64,000 nucleotides of DNA from an uncultured Candidatus Melainabacteria bacterium (GCA_934726055.1 CAKVCZ010000012.1:17506-81505); one strand, 5' to 3'. Counted from the stretch's first letter, positions 33,264-41,842 are shown. The notes: generated from the sequence alone by a model not told the origin. Program-made: numbers and translations.

Positions 33264-34915
33264 AGGAAGAAATTAATATAAATAGTATTTCAAAAGATGA
33301 CTTGCCATGGATTATTGAATACGATAGCAAAAAATGTATGCTCTGCGGTCATTGTGTTGCAGCGTGTTCATTCGGTGCCATTAAAGTTGATGTTCAAAAA
33401 AGAAAAAAAGTTAGAGCAATTTCAAATGAAGAAGGTTTTCAAATAGACGAGGACCAAAAAGCAATTCCTGTCATAAAACAAGTAATTGACGCTAATAATT
33501 TTTGCAGAGGCTGTGGAATTTGCACAAAAGTTTGCCCAAACGGCGCAATTAAAGTAGTTAGAAATCGAACCGAAATCTTTGGAACAAGATATAGAGCTAA
33601 AACCGCTAATTCCGTAAAACGTGGCGGAAGAAATAATGTGCATACAGAAGGCAGAACCCTTGATAAAATCAAAGTCGGAAGAATTTCTCAAATGACAGAC
33701 CCTTCGCTTGACGCTCTTCGTCACACCTTTGATTTAAGAACCAACTTAGGCAGAGTCGTTAGTGCCGATAACCTTGATTTTGATATAGTAAACGGCGAAT
33801 TACAGGAAAAGAAAAATGAACACCTGCCTGTTAATACTTCAATTTACCCCATTATATTTTCTGATATGTCAATTGGAGCATTATCGCCCAGAATGTGGGA
33901 AGCGATAGCAATAGCAACAGCCTACTTAAACGAAATTAAAGGTATTCCAATTAGAATGTGCTCCGGTGAAGGCGGGATTCCAGATAAACTTTTGCGTTCA
34001 AAATATCTAAAATATATGATACTTCAAATTGCTTCAGGACATTTCGGCTGGAATAGAATTATAAACTCTATGCCTTATATGGTTGAAGACCCCGCAGGAA
34101 TTTTAATTAAAATCGGTCAAGGTGCAAAACCTGGGGATGGCGGACTTTTAATGGCTGAAAAAAATGTAAAATTAATTCAAGAGATAAGAGGTGTTCCTAA
34201 AGCTGATTTACTTTCTCCTCCTAATCATCAGGGGCTTTATTCGATAGAAGAAAGTGTTCAGAAGATGTTTTTATCCATGAACTGTGCTTTTAAGTTTAAA
34301 GTTCCCGTTGCAATTAAAGTTGCGGCATCTTCAACAAGTGTTAGCGTATATAATAATCTTCTTCGTGACCCCTATAATATCGTGGGCGGATTCTTTATCG
34401 ACGGTATCGCAGGAGGAACGGGAGCCGCTCACGAAATATCTCTTAATCATACAGGGCATCCTATTGTTTCAAAGTTAAGGGATTGTTATTTAGCAGCAGT
34501 TCATCAGGGAAAACAAGGTCAAATCCCTATTTTTGCAGGTGGTGGAATAGGAATGAACGGGAATCTTGCGGCAGATACTTTTAAAATGATATGTTTAGGC
34601 GCAAGCGGAGTGTTTATAGGTAAATTGATACTTCAAATTGCAGGGTGTGTTGGAAATGATTTCGGTAAGTGTAACGGCTGTAATACAGGCAAATGCCCAA
34701 TCGGAATTACAACGCAAAATCCAAAATTAATGCAAAGGCTTGATGTTGATAGGGTTGCCGAAAATATTGTTAATTATATATGTGCAACTGATATTGAACT
34801 TAAAAAACTTCTTGCACCTGTGGGTAATTCAACTCTGCCGATTGGAAGGTCTGATGCTCTTGTATGTGTTGATAAAAATGTTGCGGAAAGGTTAAATATT
34901 CAATATGTGTGCTAA
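33260..34915 (+). CDS. Glutamate synthase, FMN-binding central subunit with ferredoxin domains
   Basis: 551 residues. Two 4Fe-4S ferredoxin motifs come first: CMLCGHCVAACSFGAIKV near 30 and CRGCGICTKVCPNGAIKV near 86. Then the FMN-barrel synthase domain (about 190-520) with GKGGEGG-like CSGEGGIPDK, PGDGGLLMAEK, SPPNHQGLYSIE, IDGIAGGTGAA and the cluster site CNGCNTGKCPIGITTQ near 472. It combines 2-oxoglutarate with ammonia to give glutamate. This split form with added ferredoxins is found in archaea, Clostridia and Thermotogae. Overlaps both neighbours. Confidence 0.9.
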   Translation: MKEEININSISKDDLPWIIEYDSKKCMLCGHCVAACSFGAIKVDVQKRKKVRAISNEEGFQIDEDQKAIPVIKQVIDANNFCRGCGICTKVCPNGAIKVVRNRTEIFGTRYRAKTANSVKRGGRNNVHTEGRTLDKIKVGRISQMTDPSLDALRHTFDLRTNLGRVVSADNLDFDIVNGELQEKKNEHLPVNTSIYPIIFSDMSIGALSPRMWEAIAIATAYLNEIKGIPIRMCSGEGGIPDKLLRSKYLKYMILQIASGHFGWNRIINSMPYMVEDPAGILIKIGQGAKPGDGGLLMAEKNVKLIQEIRGVPKADLLSPPNHQGLYSIEESVQKMFLSMNCAFKFKVPVAIKVAASSTSVSVYNNLLRDPYNIVGGFFIDGIAGGTGAAHEISLNHTGHPIVSKLRDCYLAAVHQGKQGQIPIFAGGGIGMNGNLAADTFKMICLGASGVFIGKLILQIAGCVGNDFGKCNGCNTGKCPIGITTQNPKLMQRLDVDRVAENIVNYICATDIELKKLLAPVGNSTLPIGRSDALVCVDKNVAERLNIQYVC

Positions 34916-37241
34916 AAAAATAATAAATACAATTGAAAATGATAAAAGAACTTCTACGCAGAATTTAATGCAAGATATTTGGAATGCAATTGATGAGGGT
35001 ATTACCGATTTTGAGATAAGTGCTTGCGGACAACATAATATCGGAGGTTCAGTTTGGTCTAAAAACGGTGAAGATTTAAACTTTTATATCAAAAACCCGG
35101 GACAAAGAGTTGGCGCTATGGGAGCAAATGGCACAAATATTTATGTGGAAGGCTCCGCTCCTGCTGATACAGGTTGGTTAAACAGCGGTGCTAAAATTGT
35201 TGTAAATGGCGATAGTGGAGATACAACAGGGCATTGTGCGGCATCAGGTAAAATTTATATAGGCGGAAATGTAGGTACAAGGTCAGGTGCTTTAATGAAA
35301 AAGGACCCGAAGTTTACCACTCCCGAATTATGGGTTTTGGGTTCAACGGGGTCATTTTCATTTGAATTTATGGGTGGTGGAATTGCAGTTGTTTGCGGTT
35401 TAAATTGTGAAAATATGTCATCGGTTTTGGGTGACAGAGCCTGTGTAGGTATGGTTGGCGGAATTGTCTATGTAAGAGGGAATATAAAAAATTTATCTGA
35501 TGACGTTTATTTGCTTGATTTAGATGAAAATGACAGGGAATTTTTAATAACAGGCTTAAAAACCTTTTTGTCAGAAATTCACAAAGACGAATTTTTTAAT
35601 CAACTGTGCGATTTCGCGCAGACTCCTAATACATCTGCCCCTGCCATATGGCATAAGATAGTTGCAAAAACTTATGAAGAAAGACAGAAACATAATGATA
35701 TTTCTTTAAAAACATTTAGGGTAAACAAATGGTTTGATGAAATTGGCGGTTCAATATTTTCCGATTTAATTAAAGATGATTTCAAATCCTATGATTTAGT
35801 TCAAACAGGTATTTCAAGATTGCGTAAACCGAATTGGAAGAATTATGCATATTCTGCACCCTGTGAATACAATTGCCCCATTAAAATCCCGACACAAAAA
35901 AGATTTTCGCTTCTTCGCTCAGGACGTGTTAAAGAAGCACTTGAATTGGTTTTAGATTATAGTCCCTTCCCAGCTTCTGTTTGCGGTCAGGTTTGCCCTA
36001 ATTTGTGTTTAAGTCATTGTTCAAGAGGGAGTTTTGATGAACCGCTGGACGTTAAAATGCTCGGTTCTTTATCTAAAGATATAAAACCGAATCCCGTTGA
36101 GATTAAACATAAAGAATGTATTGCGATAGTTGGTTCGGGTGTAGCCGGTATTTCTGTCGCATGGCAATTAATAAGACATGGTTATAAAGTTGATATGTTT
36201 GAAGCGGATGACAAAATCGGAGGAAAATTATCTCAGGTAATACCAACTGAAAGACTGCATAAAGAAATCTTAGAAACAGAGTTAGAAAGATTTAAGGGAG
36301 TAAACGGGGAAGGTAAAATTCATACCTCAACAAAAATTACACCGGAGCTATTTAATAAAATTGAATCCGAGTTTGATGCAATTGTACTTGCAATAGGCGG
36401 ACATAACCCTGTTGTAATACCATTTGAAGGATATGAAAGATTAATTAAAGGGCTAAACTTTTTAAAAGATTGCAAAAACGGAAAAAAATATAATTTAGGC
36501 AAAAAAGTTGTAGTTATTGGCGCAGGAAATGCCGCAATGGATGTTATAACAGAAGTTTATAAACAAGGTAGTGTTGAAAGTGTTACTGCAATAGATATTC
36601 AAGAACCAAGTGCATTTGAAAAAGAAATCAAAGCAGCGGAAAAACTTGGTGCAAAAATAATGTATCCCTGTTTTACACAAAAAATAACCGATAAAGGTGT
36701 GTTACTAAAAGACGGAAGATTTTTAGAAGCTGACAGTGTTATTATATCTGTTGGCGATAGACCCATCTTTGATTTTGTACCAAAAGATTATTTAGATGAA
36801 AAATCAAGAATTCAAATAAACGAATTTATGCAAACTTTTAATCCGAAAGTTTTTGCAATAGGTGATGCTATAAAGCCCGGCTTATTTACAAATGCAATAG
36901 CAGACGGAAAACATGCAGCAGAGAATATTATTAAATTTCTAAACAATGAAGAATTAACTCCAATTAAGGAAAAAGAGTTAATTCCTGCAAAAAGAATTAA
37001 ATCAGAATATTACGAATGCTATAATTCAAATTGTGACAATGAACAAAATAGGTGTATGTCTTGCGGTTATTGCAGGGATTGTGGATTATGCAAGCAAAGT
37101 TGTCCGCAAAACGCAATATCAAGAATTGAGCATGAAGATAACAAATTTGAATACGTTTCAGACCCAAACAAATGTATAGGTTGCGGAATTTGTGCAGGTC
37201 TATGCCCATGCGGCATTTGGGAAATGGAAGATAATAAATAA
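34905..37241 (+). CDS. Fused glutamate synthase GXGXG domain, NAD(P)H oxidoreductase and ferredoxin
   Basis: 778 residues, three parts. Residues 1-265: right-handed beta-helix of the large-subunit C-terminus (GDTTGHCAASGKIYIGGNVG). About 325-700: the small-subunit-type flavoprotein, with cysteine-rich N-region (CEYNCPIK, CGQVCPNLCLSHC), FAD motif IVGSGVAGISVAWQL near 406, NAD(P)H motif VVIGAGNAAMDV near 535 and FAIGDAIKPGLFTNAIADGKH. About 715-768: two more 4Fe-4S motifs (CGYCRDCGLCKQSCP, CIGCGICAGLCPCG). It supplies electrons to the FMN subunit and could take them from ferredoxin as well as NAD(P)H. Such a fusion completes the synthase in three genes. Confidence 0.9.
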   Translation: MCAKKIINTIENDKRTSTQNLMQDIWNAIDEGITDFEISACGQHNIGGSVWSKNGEDLNFYIKNPGQRVGAMGANGTNIYVEGSAPADTGWLNSGAKIVVNGDSGDTTGHCAASGKIYIGGNVGTRSGALMKKDPKFTTPELWVLGSTGSFSFEFMGGGIAVVCGLNCENMSSVLGDRACVGMVGGIVYVRGNIKNLSDDVYLLDLDENDREFLITGLKTFLSEIHKDEFFNQLCDFAQTPNTSAPAIWHKIVAKTYEERQKHNDISLKTFRVNKWFDEIGGSIFSDLIKDDFKSYDLVQTGISRLRKPNWKNYAYSAPCEYNCPIKIPTQKRFSLLRSGRVKEALELVLDYSPFPASVCGQVCPNLCLSHCSRGSFDEPLDVKMLGSLSKDIKPNPVEIKHKECIAIVGSGVAGISVAWQLIRHGYKVDMFEADDKIGGKLSQVIPTERLHKEILETELERFKGVNGEGKIHTSTKITPELFNKIESEFDAIVLAIGGHNPVVIPFEGYERLIKGLNFLKDCKNGKKYNLGKKVVVIGAGNAAMDVITEVYKQGSVESVTAIDIQEPSAFEKEIKAAEKLGAKIMYPCFTQKITDKGVLLKDGRFLEADSVIISVGDRPIFDFVPKDYLDEKSRIQINEFMQTFNPKVFAIGDAIKPGLFTNAIADGKHAAENIIKFLNNEELTPIKEKELIPAKRIKSEYYECYNSNCDNEQNRCMSCGYCRDCGLCKQSCPQNAISRIEHEDNKFEYVSDPNKCIGCGICAGLCPCGIWEMEDNK

Positions 37242-37266
37242 TTGTCTCTCTATATTTATTGAATTA

Positions 37267-37295
37267 AAAAAAAGGTGCGTAATGCACCTTTTTTT
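37267..37295. terminator. Bidirectional terminator between glutamate synthase and glnA
   Basis: AAAAAAAGGTGC (to 37278) and GCACCTTTTTTT (from 37284) around GTAAT. Poly-A and poly-T flanks allow termination from both sides. Confidence 0.9.
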
Positions 37296-37320
37296 AATAT
37301 GTTCCAAATATAACTTTCAA

Positions 37321-38682
37321 TTATTGCATATTAAGATACATATCTACTTCAAGAGGTGTTACATAAGTTCTGAATTTATCACATTCTTTTTCTTTTGCAG
37401 AAACAAATTCTTCATAAATATGTTCACCCAATGCATCTTTAATAATTTCATCATCGTCTAGCAAGTCAAGAGCTTCACTTAAACTTGCAGGAAGTGAATC
37501 AATTTTGGCTCTTTTTCTTTCTTTTTTTGTCATTTGGTAGATGTTTTCTTCAATTTGAAGCGGCGGCTCAATTTTATTTTCAACACCATCTAAAATTGCA
37601 CCTAAAATAACAGCAAGTGCTAAGTATGGGTTACAAGATGGATCAGGTGAGCGAAGTTCAACTCTTGTTGAATTGCCTCGTTTAGCAGGAACTCTGATTA
37701 AAGCCGAACGGTTTGCCAAACTCCAAGCTAAATACACGGGAGCTTCATATCCGGGGACTAGTCTTTTGTAACTATTTACAATAGGATTTGTTATAGCCGT
37801 AAAAGATTTAACATGTTTTAGTAATCCTCCTATTGAATACAATGCCTCTTTTGATAATTGATAAGTTTTTTCAGAATCAAAGAATAAATTTTTACCGTCT
37901 TTAAATAGGGAAATGTTACAATGCATACCTGAACCGTTTATTCCAAATATCGGTTTTGGCATAAATGAAGCAACTGCGCCATTTTGTTCAGCAATTGCAG
38001 TTACTGCATATTTGAAAGTCATAATATTATCGGCAGTAGTTAAAGCATCCGCGTATTTAAAATCAATTTCATGTTGACCTCGTGCTACTTCATGATGGCT
38101 TGCTTCAACTTCAAATCCCATTTCTTTTAAAGTTTTTACCATTATTCTTCTTAGGTTTTCGCCTTTATCGACAGGAGCTGCACTGTAATAACCGGCTTTA
38201 TCAAATGTTTCCGTTGTTGCAAAACCGTTTTCATCTTGTTTAAATATAAAAAATTCTGCTTCGGGGCCTACGTTCATTGTGTAACCTAATTTTTCAGCTC
38301 TAGCTATCATCTTTTTAAGATTACATCTGGGGCACCCTTCAAAAGGGGTTCCGTCTGCGTTATGAATATCGCAAATAAATCTTGCAACTTTTGTCTCGTC
38401 GTCACTTCTCCAGGGAATAATTGCAAATGTTTTAAGGTCTGGATAAAAATACATATCGGACGTTTCAATGCTCCTAAAACCTTTAATAGAAGACCCGTCA
38501 AGCATTATTTCATTATTCATTGCGCTTTCCAATTGCTCGGATGGAATTGATAAGTTTTTCATTGTTCCGTTTATGTCACAAAATTCAAGTTTTATAAATT
38601 CAATGTTGTTTTCTTCGACTATTTTAATAATTTCTTCTTTAGTCAATGTTTTCTTGTAGTCGATAATGCTTCGTGTTGCCAT
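37321..38682 (-). CDS. glnA: Glutamine synthetase type I
   Basis: 453 residues. Makes glutamine from glutamate, ammonia and ATP. Visible blocks: FCDINGTMKNL, LDGSSIKGFRSIETSDMY, PWRSDDETKVARFICDI, GPEAEFFIF (metal ligands), SHHEVARGQHEIDFKYADAL, NGSGMHCNISLF, PGYEAPVYLAWSLANRSALIRVP and RVELRSPDPSCNPYLA. The short length and lack of the usual adenylylation-loop sequence near the C-terminus place it with the GSI-alpha enzymes (Bacillus/Clostridium type), which are feedback-controlled rather than adenylylated. It faces the glutamate synthase genes across a shared terminator, giving a GS-GOGAT pair. Confidence 0.94.
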   Translation of the reverse strand: MATRSIIDYKKTLTKEEIIKIVEENNIEFIKLEFCDINGTMKNLSIPSEQLESAMNNEIMLDGSSIKGFRSIETSDMYFYPDLKTFAIIPWRSDDETKVARFICDIHNADGTPFEGCPRCNLKKMIARAEKLGYTMNVGPEAEFFIFKQDENGFATTETFDKAGYYSAAPVDKGENLRRIMVKTLKEMGFEVEASHHEVARGQHEIDFKYADALTTADNIMTFKYAVTAIAEQNGAVASFMPKPIFGINGSGMHCNISLFKDGKNLFFDSEKTYQLSKEALYSIGGLLKHVKSFTAITNPIVNSYKRLVPGYEAPVYLAWSLANRSALIRVPAKRGNSTRVELRSPDPSCNPYLALAVILGAILDGVENKIEPPLQIEENIYQMTKKERKRAKIDSLPASLSEALDLLDDDEIIKDALGEHIYEEFVSAKEKECDKFRTYVTPLEVDMYLNMQ

Positions 38683-38716
38683 ATTTTATTTTCTCCCATT
38701 TTTGTTTATGATGTAA

Positions 38717-38746
38717 ATTATATATTGAGGTATTTATGTATGTCAA
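38717..38746 (-). promoter_or_regulatory. Strong sigma-70 promoter of glnA
   Basis: On the minus strand: TTGACA (plus 38741-38746), 18-nt spacer, TATAAT (plus 38717-38722), about 35 bases before the glnA start. Both boxes are perfect. Confidence 0.75.
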
Positions 38747-38961
38747 AAACTATACAGAACAAGGAATTGTAAAGTTTTTAAAAAATGAACCAAAATATTG
38801 ATTTTGTATTTTAAATATCATCATTTTTCTAATTTTTTCAAAATTTTAATAAAAATTTTTGTTTAAAATTGATTTTTTAAGAGCAAAGAATAAATTTTCT
38901 ATATACTTTACATTTTGTAATATTAACAATAATATTTAGCAAAATCAATAAATTGGCAAAA

Positions 38962-39062
38962 ATGTTAAGAAATTTAGATTAGAAGCTAATCTATCTCAAG
39001 AAAGTTTGTCTGATATTTATAATCGAGAGTTTCGGGTTCGTTTTCCACCACCTGCCCCATGA
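38962..39062 (+). pseudogene. Frameshifted remnant of an XRE-type HTH regulator
   Basis: The ATG at 38962 reads MLRNLD then stops. One frame over, from 38979, the sequence reads LEANLSQESLSDIYN, the typical opening of an XRE helix-turn-helix (RxLRLEANLSQExLA). It then runs straight into the inner tRNA-like site and ends at TGA 39060. A single-base frameshift plus truncation by recombination explains it. The rest of the gene is gone. The 38683-39090 gap holds nothing else I can support besides the glnA promoter. Confidence 0.5.
39034..39060 (+). repeat. att-like site 2, diverged tRNA-His 3' end
   Basis: 27 bases beginning GGGTTCG and ending CTGCCCCAT match the tRNA-His 3' end (29017-29043) at 21 of 27 positions without gaps. 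It lies 30 bases beyond the 3' end of the integrase remnant. Probably the end of another, diverged element. Confidence 0.6.
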
Positions 39063-39090
39063 AAATAATCATTAGTACTGATAATTATTA

Positions 39091-39618
39091 TCAACCTGCA
39101 TGCGAATGTATAGCTGCTTTCTTAGAACCTTCAACTAAGTGAACATACTTCATTGTAGTTCTTATATCACTATGTGCAAGTATTTCCTTGATAACATTTA
39201 TTGGAATACCTTTTTCAGCTAGTCTTGTTCCTACTGTATGTCTTAAATCATGAAATCTAAAGTCTTTTATATCAGCTTCCTCTAAACAATCCCGCCAGCA
39301 TCTATCTATCTCATAATACCTTGTCCTTGTCTTTGGATTTGCAAAAACATACTCATCTGAATTATTTTCCTTCTTTAACCTATTTAAAATTATTTCTAAA
39401 GGTTTCACAATTGGTATTATTATATGTTTATTACTTTTATTTTCTAATATCTCTATATTTTTTAACTGAAAATCAACCTGTTCACATCTTAGAGAAATAA
39501 TATTCTCTTTCCTTAAACCTGTGTATAAAGCTGTATGTACTATGTCTTGCATATATTCAGGTAAAACTTCAAAAAGTCTAGCTTCTTATTCCTCTGTTAT
39601 ACTTCTTTAGCATGATTG
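39091..39618 (-). pseudogene. Tyrosine-recombinase (phage-type integrase) remnant
   Basis: The C-terminal catalytic domain is readable for 153 residues from the ATG at 39552. All active-site positions are present: Arg in YTGLRKENI, His-x-x-Arg in FHDLRHTVG, His in LAHSDIRTT, and Tyr in MKYVH. Upstream in the same frame the sequence reads SITEE, then TAA (39586-39588), then EARLFEVLPEYMQ, which continues the integrase consensus; so a nonsense change has cut the gene. The N-terminal arm- and core-binding domains are missing altogether. The fragment could be translated from 39552, but without those domains it should not recombine. Its 3' end faces the inner att-like site, as usual for such integrases. 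Confidence 0.8.
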
Positions 39619-39711
39619 CTATTAATGCAGTATTTATAATACTTTGCAAATATTCCCTAATACTAAATTTTTATTATAGAAATAGAGTAATAGATATTAG
39701 AAAATGACTTG

Positions 39712-39864
39712 CTATAAACATTCAAGTCCTAAAATTTGACGGATATTATAGTAGGTCTGTGTACACTGTTTCATAATACATACAAGATTTTTATATGTGT
39801 ATTTACCTTTATCAGGAAGAATTATTGGCATTTCATCTTCTCCAAATAGTTCTATAACACCCAT
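39712..39864 (-). CDS. Small protein next to the right att site, unknown
   Basis: 50 residues from the ATG at 39864, which follows GGCGGATGAT, a sequence that is itself part of the att repeat and may double as ribosome-binding site. The frame continues open upstream through the terminator hairpin, but that part is not protein-like. The protein (MGVIELFGEDEMPIILPDKG...) is not one I recognise. Its place between integrase and att suggests an element-encoded accessory protein or a remnant of one. Confidence 0.4.
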   Translation of the reverse strand: MGVIELFGEDEMPIILPDKGKYTYKNLVCIMKQCTQTYYNIRQILGLECL

Positions 39865-39878
39865 ATCATCCGCCCCAT
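39865..39878 (+). repeat. att-like site 3, right end of the element
   Basis: Exact 14-base copy of the tRNA-His 3' end including CCA and one base after (compare 29030-29043). To its left the similarity is weak, to its right begins a terminator. Confidence 0.7.
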
Positions 39879-39912
39879 AAAAAAGCAGATAACTTTTGTT
39901 ATCTGCTTTTTT
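39879..39912. terminator. Bidirectional terminator; probably the original tRNA-His terminator
   Basis: A6-GCAGATAAC (to 39893), TTTT loop, GTTATCTGC (39898-39906)-T6. It directly follows the right att copy and also ends the minus-strand patatin gene. The spacing from att copy to hairpin resembles the tRNA-Ser to terminator spacing at 12823. Confidence 0.88.
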
Positions 39913-39913
39913 A

Positions 39914-40765
39914 TTATGGACTGACATATTCTTTTATTCTATCAAGTTTATTCAGGCAATCGGAAATACCCAAGTTATATATACTTTGTAATTTATTTTT
40001 ATCTTTTTCTATTCGTTTTACTTCGATTAATTTAGATGGACGTATAACAACAATTCTATCCTCTGTTTCATTCTTTTCTATTAAATCCATTGTTTCATTA
40101 TATCTTTTGTAGCAATTATTTGCTGTTTCAACAAATTTAGGAAATTTTCCGTAAAAAAGTTTGTAAGGAAGGTGTGATTTTTTCTTTCTGTATCCTAGTG
40201 GTCTTGTTAATACAACAATAATTTTTTCATAATTTGTTTCGAGTACCTTTTTAATGGGTACCGCATCGCTTATGGCTCCGTCCAGATATAAATTTCCATT
40301 TATTTCAACCGGTTGTGATACAAATGGCATAGAGCCTGATGCTCTAAAATATTCCATATCCTTTTGTGCATCATCAACTTTGATGTATTCCGGCATTCCG
40401 GTTTGTAAATTAGTTACAACCGCATAAAAATCAATTGGGTTATTTTTATATGTTTCAAAATCAAATTTATCAAGTTCATAAACAAGTTTTTTAAAACAAA
40501 AATCCTTATTCATTATATTACCTGTCGTAATTAATGAATATAAACCCATATAATTTTTTTCATTCGCATATCTTAAATTGTATCTTAAAGCTCGTCCTAT
40601 TTGACGAGATTTGTAATTTATTCCGAATAAGGCACCTGCTGATACTCCATATATAGCATCAACATTTATATTGTTTTTCATGAAAGTATCGAGTACGCCT
40701 GCCGAATACAGACCTCTCATCGCACCACCTTCTAATACTAATGCTGTTTTGTTATTCATTGTCAT
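39914..40765 (-). CDS. Patatin-like phospholipase
   Basis: 283 residues, YjjU type. Lipid acyl hydrolase with a Ser-Asp dyad: Ser42 in GVSAG and Asp162 in LDGAISDAVP. The oxyanion loop reads LEGGAMRGLYSAGVLD. No signal peptide, so probably cytoplasmic or at the inner face of the membrane. The substrate is unknown; relatives act on membrane phospholipids. It stands as a single gene that ends at the terminator abutting the element. This is the first chromosomal gene to the right of the insertion. Confidence 0.9.
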   Translation of the reverse strand: MTMNNKTALVLEGGAMRGLYSAGVLDTFMKNNINVDAIYGVSAGALFGINYKSRQIGRALRYNLRYANEKNYMGLYSLITTGNIMNKDFCFKKLVYELDKFDFETYKNNPIDFYAVVTNLQTGMPEYIKVDDAQKDMEYFRASGSMPFVSQPVEINGNLYLDGAISDAVPIKKVLETNYEKIIVVLTRPLGYRKKKSHLPYKLFYGKFPKFVETANNCYKRYNETMDLIEKNETEDRIVVIRPSKLIEVKRIEKDKNKLQSIYNLGISDCLNKLDRIKEYVSP

Positions 40766-40882
40766 AAATCTTTCTGTAAACTATTTTATAATAAAAATTT
40801 TTTATTTTTCTTATATCTTTCATTTAAACTCATTAATTAAATCTAAAGAGTGGCTTTTTGTAGAAAATGCTTAAGTTTAAAG

Positions 40883-41761
40883 TTAATTTTCTTTGTTTTT
40901 GTATATGTTTTGTAGAATTTGAATGAAATCTTTTAGTGTTTCTCTTTTGTCGTAGGTATGAATGCATAATTTACATTCAAATTTTTCATCGCATTCAAAA
41001 GGAATCCATGCAAATTCATCCGTAAAATCTTGGAAAAATCCGGGAGTCAGGCATATTCCTTTGTCTGAGAGAATATTTATTAGTGTAGTATCATGATTTT
41101 CTGAATTAAAGTAATCTATGTTTATAGAATTAATTATTTTTTGCTGAAGATTTTTTAATTGTGGAGGTGAACCTCCGCCTATCATTAATGTACGTCCTTC
41201 CAAGTCAGAAATTTTTGCAGTTTTTAATTTAGCTAATTCATCATTTTTTTTGGTTATTAAATATATTTTACTTGTATATAAGTGTATGAGTTTTGTTTCA
41301 GGCACATGTTTCATTTCATTATCAAATGTAAAAAATATATCTTGATTTCCTCTGAGAAATTCTTCAGGATGGTAAAAGTTATTAAATATTGGTGTGATTG
41401 ATATATCCGGATATTTTTTATTAAACTCTTTTATTGCTTGAGGTAAAAAATAAATACATGAGCGAACAGGTAATCCGATGGTAATGTTATCTGAGTATTT
41501 TTTACTAAAATTCTGTGCTTGTTCAATTGCTCTTTGTAATTGTTCTTTAATACTCTTTAACGTAGTACAAAATTGTTTGCCAGCAGGAGTTAAAGTTGCC
41601 CCTCTTCCTGATCTTTCAAACAGTTCAAATTTTAATTCTTTTTCAACTTCCTTTATTTGATATGTAAGTGTAGATTGAGAAATAAAAAGGTTTTCTGCGG
41701 CTCTGTTAAAATTCTTTGTTCGAGCTAGTTCTATTATATAGTCTATTTGTTTTATATTCAT
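40883..41761 (-). CDS. LysR-family transcriptional regulator
   Basis: 292 residues. The winged HTH at the start (IDYIIELARTKNFNRAAENLFISQSTLTYQIKEVEKEL) is followed by a helix linker and a periplasmic-binding-protein-like effector domain (about 90-285). The effector domain has a CKLC pair near the end that might sense redox state, but this is a guess. Divergent from the redox operon that starts at 41863, so most likely its regulator. The start at 41761 is chosen because it gives the normal LysR N-terminus; an upstream in-frame start at 41812 would add 17 unlikely residues and run into the operator region. Confidence 0.9.
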   Translation of the reverse strand: MNIKQIDYIIELARTKNFNRAAENLFISQSTLTYQIKEVEKELKFELFERSGRGATLTPAGKQFCTTLKSIKEQLQRAIEQAQNFSKKYSDNITIGLPVRSCIYFLPQAIKEFNKKYPDISITPIFNNFYHPEEFLRGNQDIFFTFDNEMKHVPETKLIHLYTSKIYLITKKNDELAKLKTAKISDLEGRTLMIGGGSPPQLKNLQQKIINSINIDYFNSENHDTTLINILSDKGICLTPGFFQDFTDEFAWIPFECDEKFECKLCIHTYDKRETLKDFIQILQNIYKNKEN

Positions 41762-41805
41762 ATTACAAGTATAGATTAATCGAAAATTTAAATCAATAAT
41801 TAAAT

Positions 41806-41842
41806 ATTTCAATTTGAAATTTAATTAATTGTTTTTTAAAAT
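41806..41842 (+). promoter_or_regulatory. LysR-type operator overlapping the redox-operon promoter
   Basis: ATTTCAATTTGAAAT (41806-41820) is a perfect 7-1-7 palindrome with the T-N11-A layout of LysR boxes. It contains the -35 TTGAAA (41814-41819), which is 17 nt from TAAAAT (41837-41842). The first gene of the operon begins at 41863 after AAAAAAGGAG. Confidence 0.65.

Larger units (their letters stand above)
29044..39878. mobile_element. Integrated element or composite island in tRNA-His, degenerate integrase
   Basis: About 10.8 kb bounded by the tRNA-His 3' end and an exact 14-bp repeat of it. At the right end lie a tyrosine-integrase remnant (39091-39618) and a frameshifted XRE-regulator remnant. 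An inner third copy of the site (39034-39060) splits it into a large left part (cargo dapL, dapF, split glutamate synthase, glnA) and a small right part (integrase remnant). Beyond the right repeat is a bidirectional terminator that would restore a tRNA-His-plus-terminator layout if the segment were removed. With no intact integrase it is likely fixed. The alternative, that the cargo is native and only the ends are mobile debris, is not excluded. Confidence 0.62.

Noticed and set aside
39865..39927. Upstream extension of the small ORF at 39712-39864 to 39927
   Set aside because: The extra codons run through the terminator hairpin and the att repeat, which explain that sequence better than coding.
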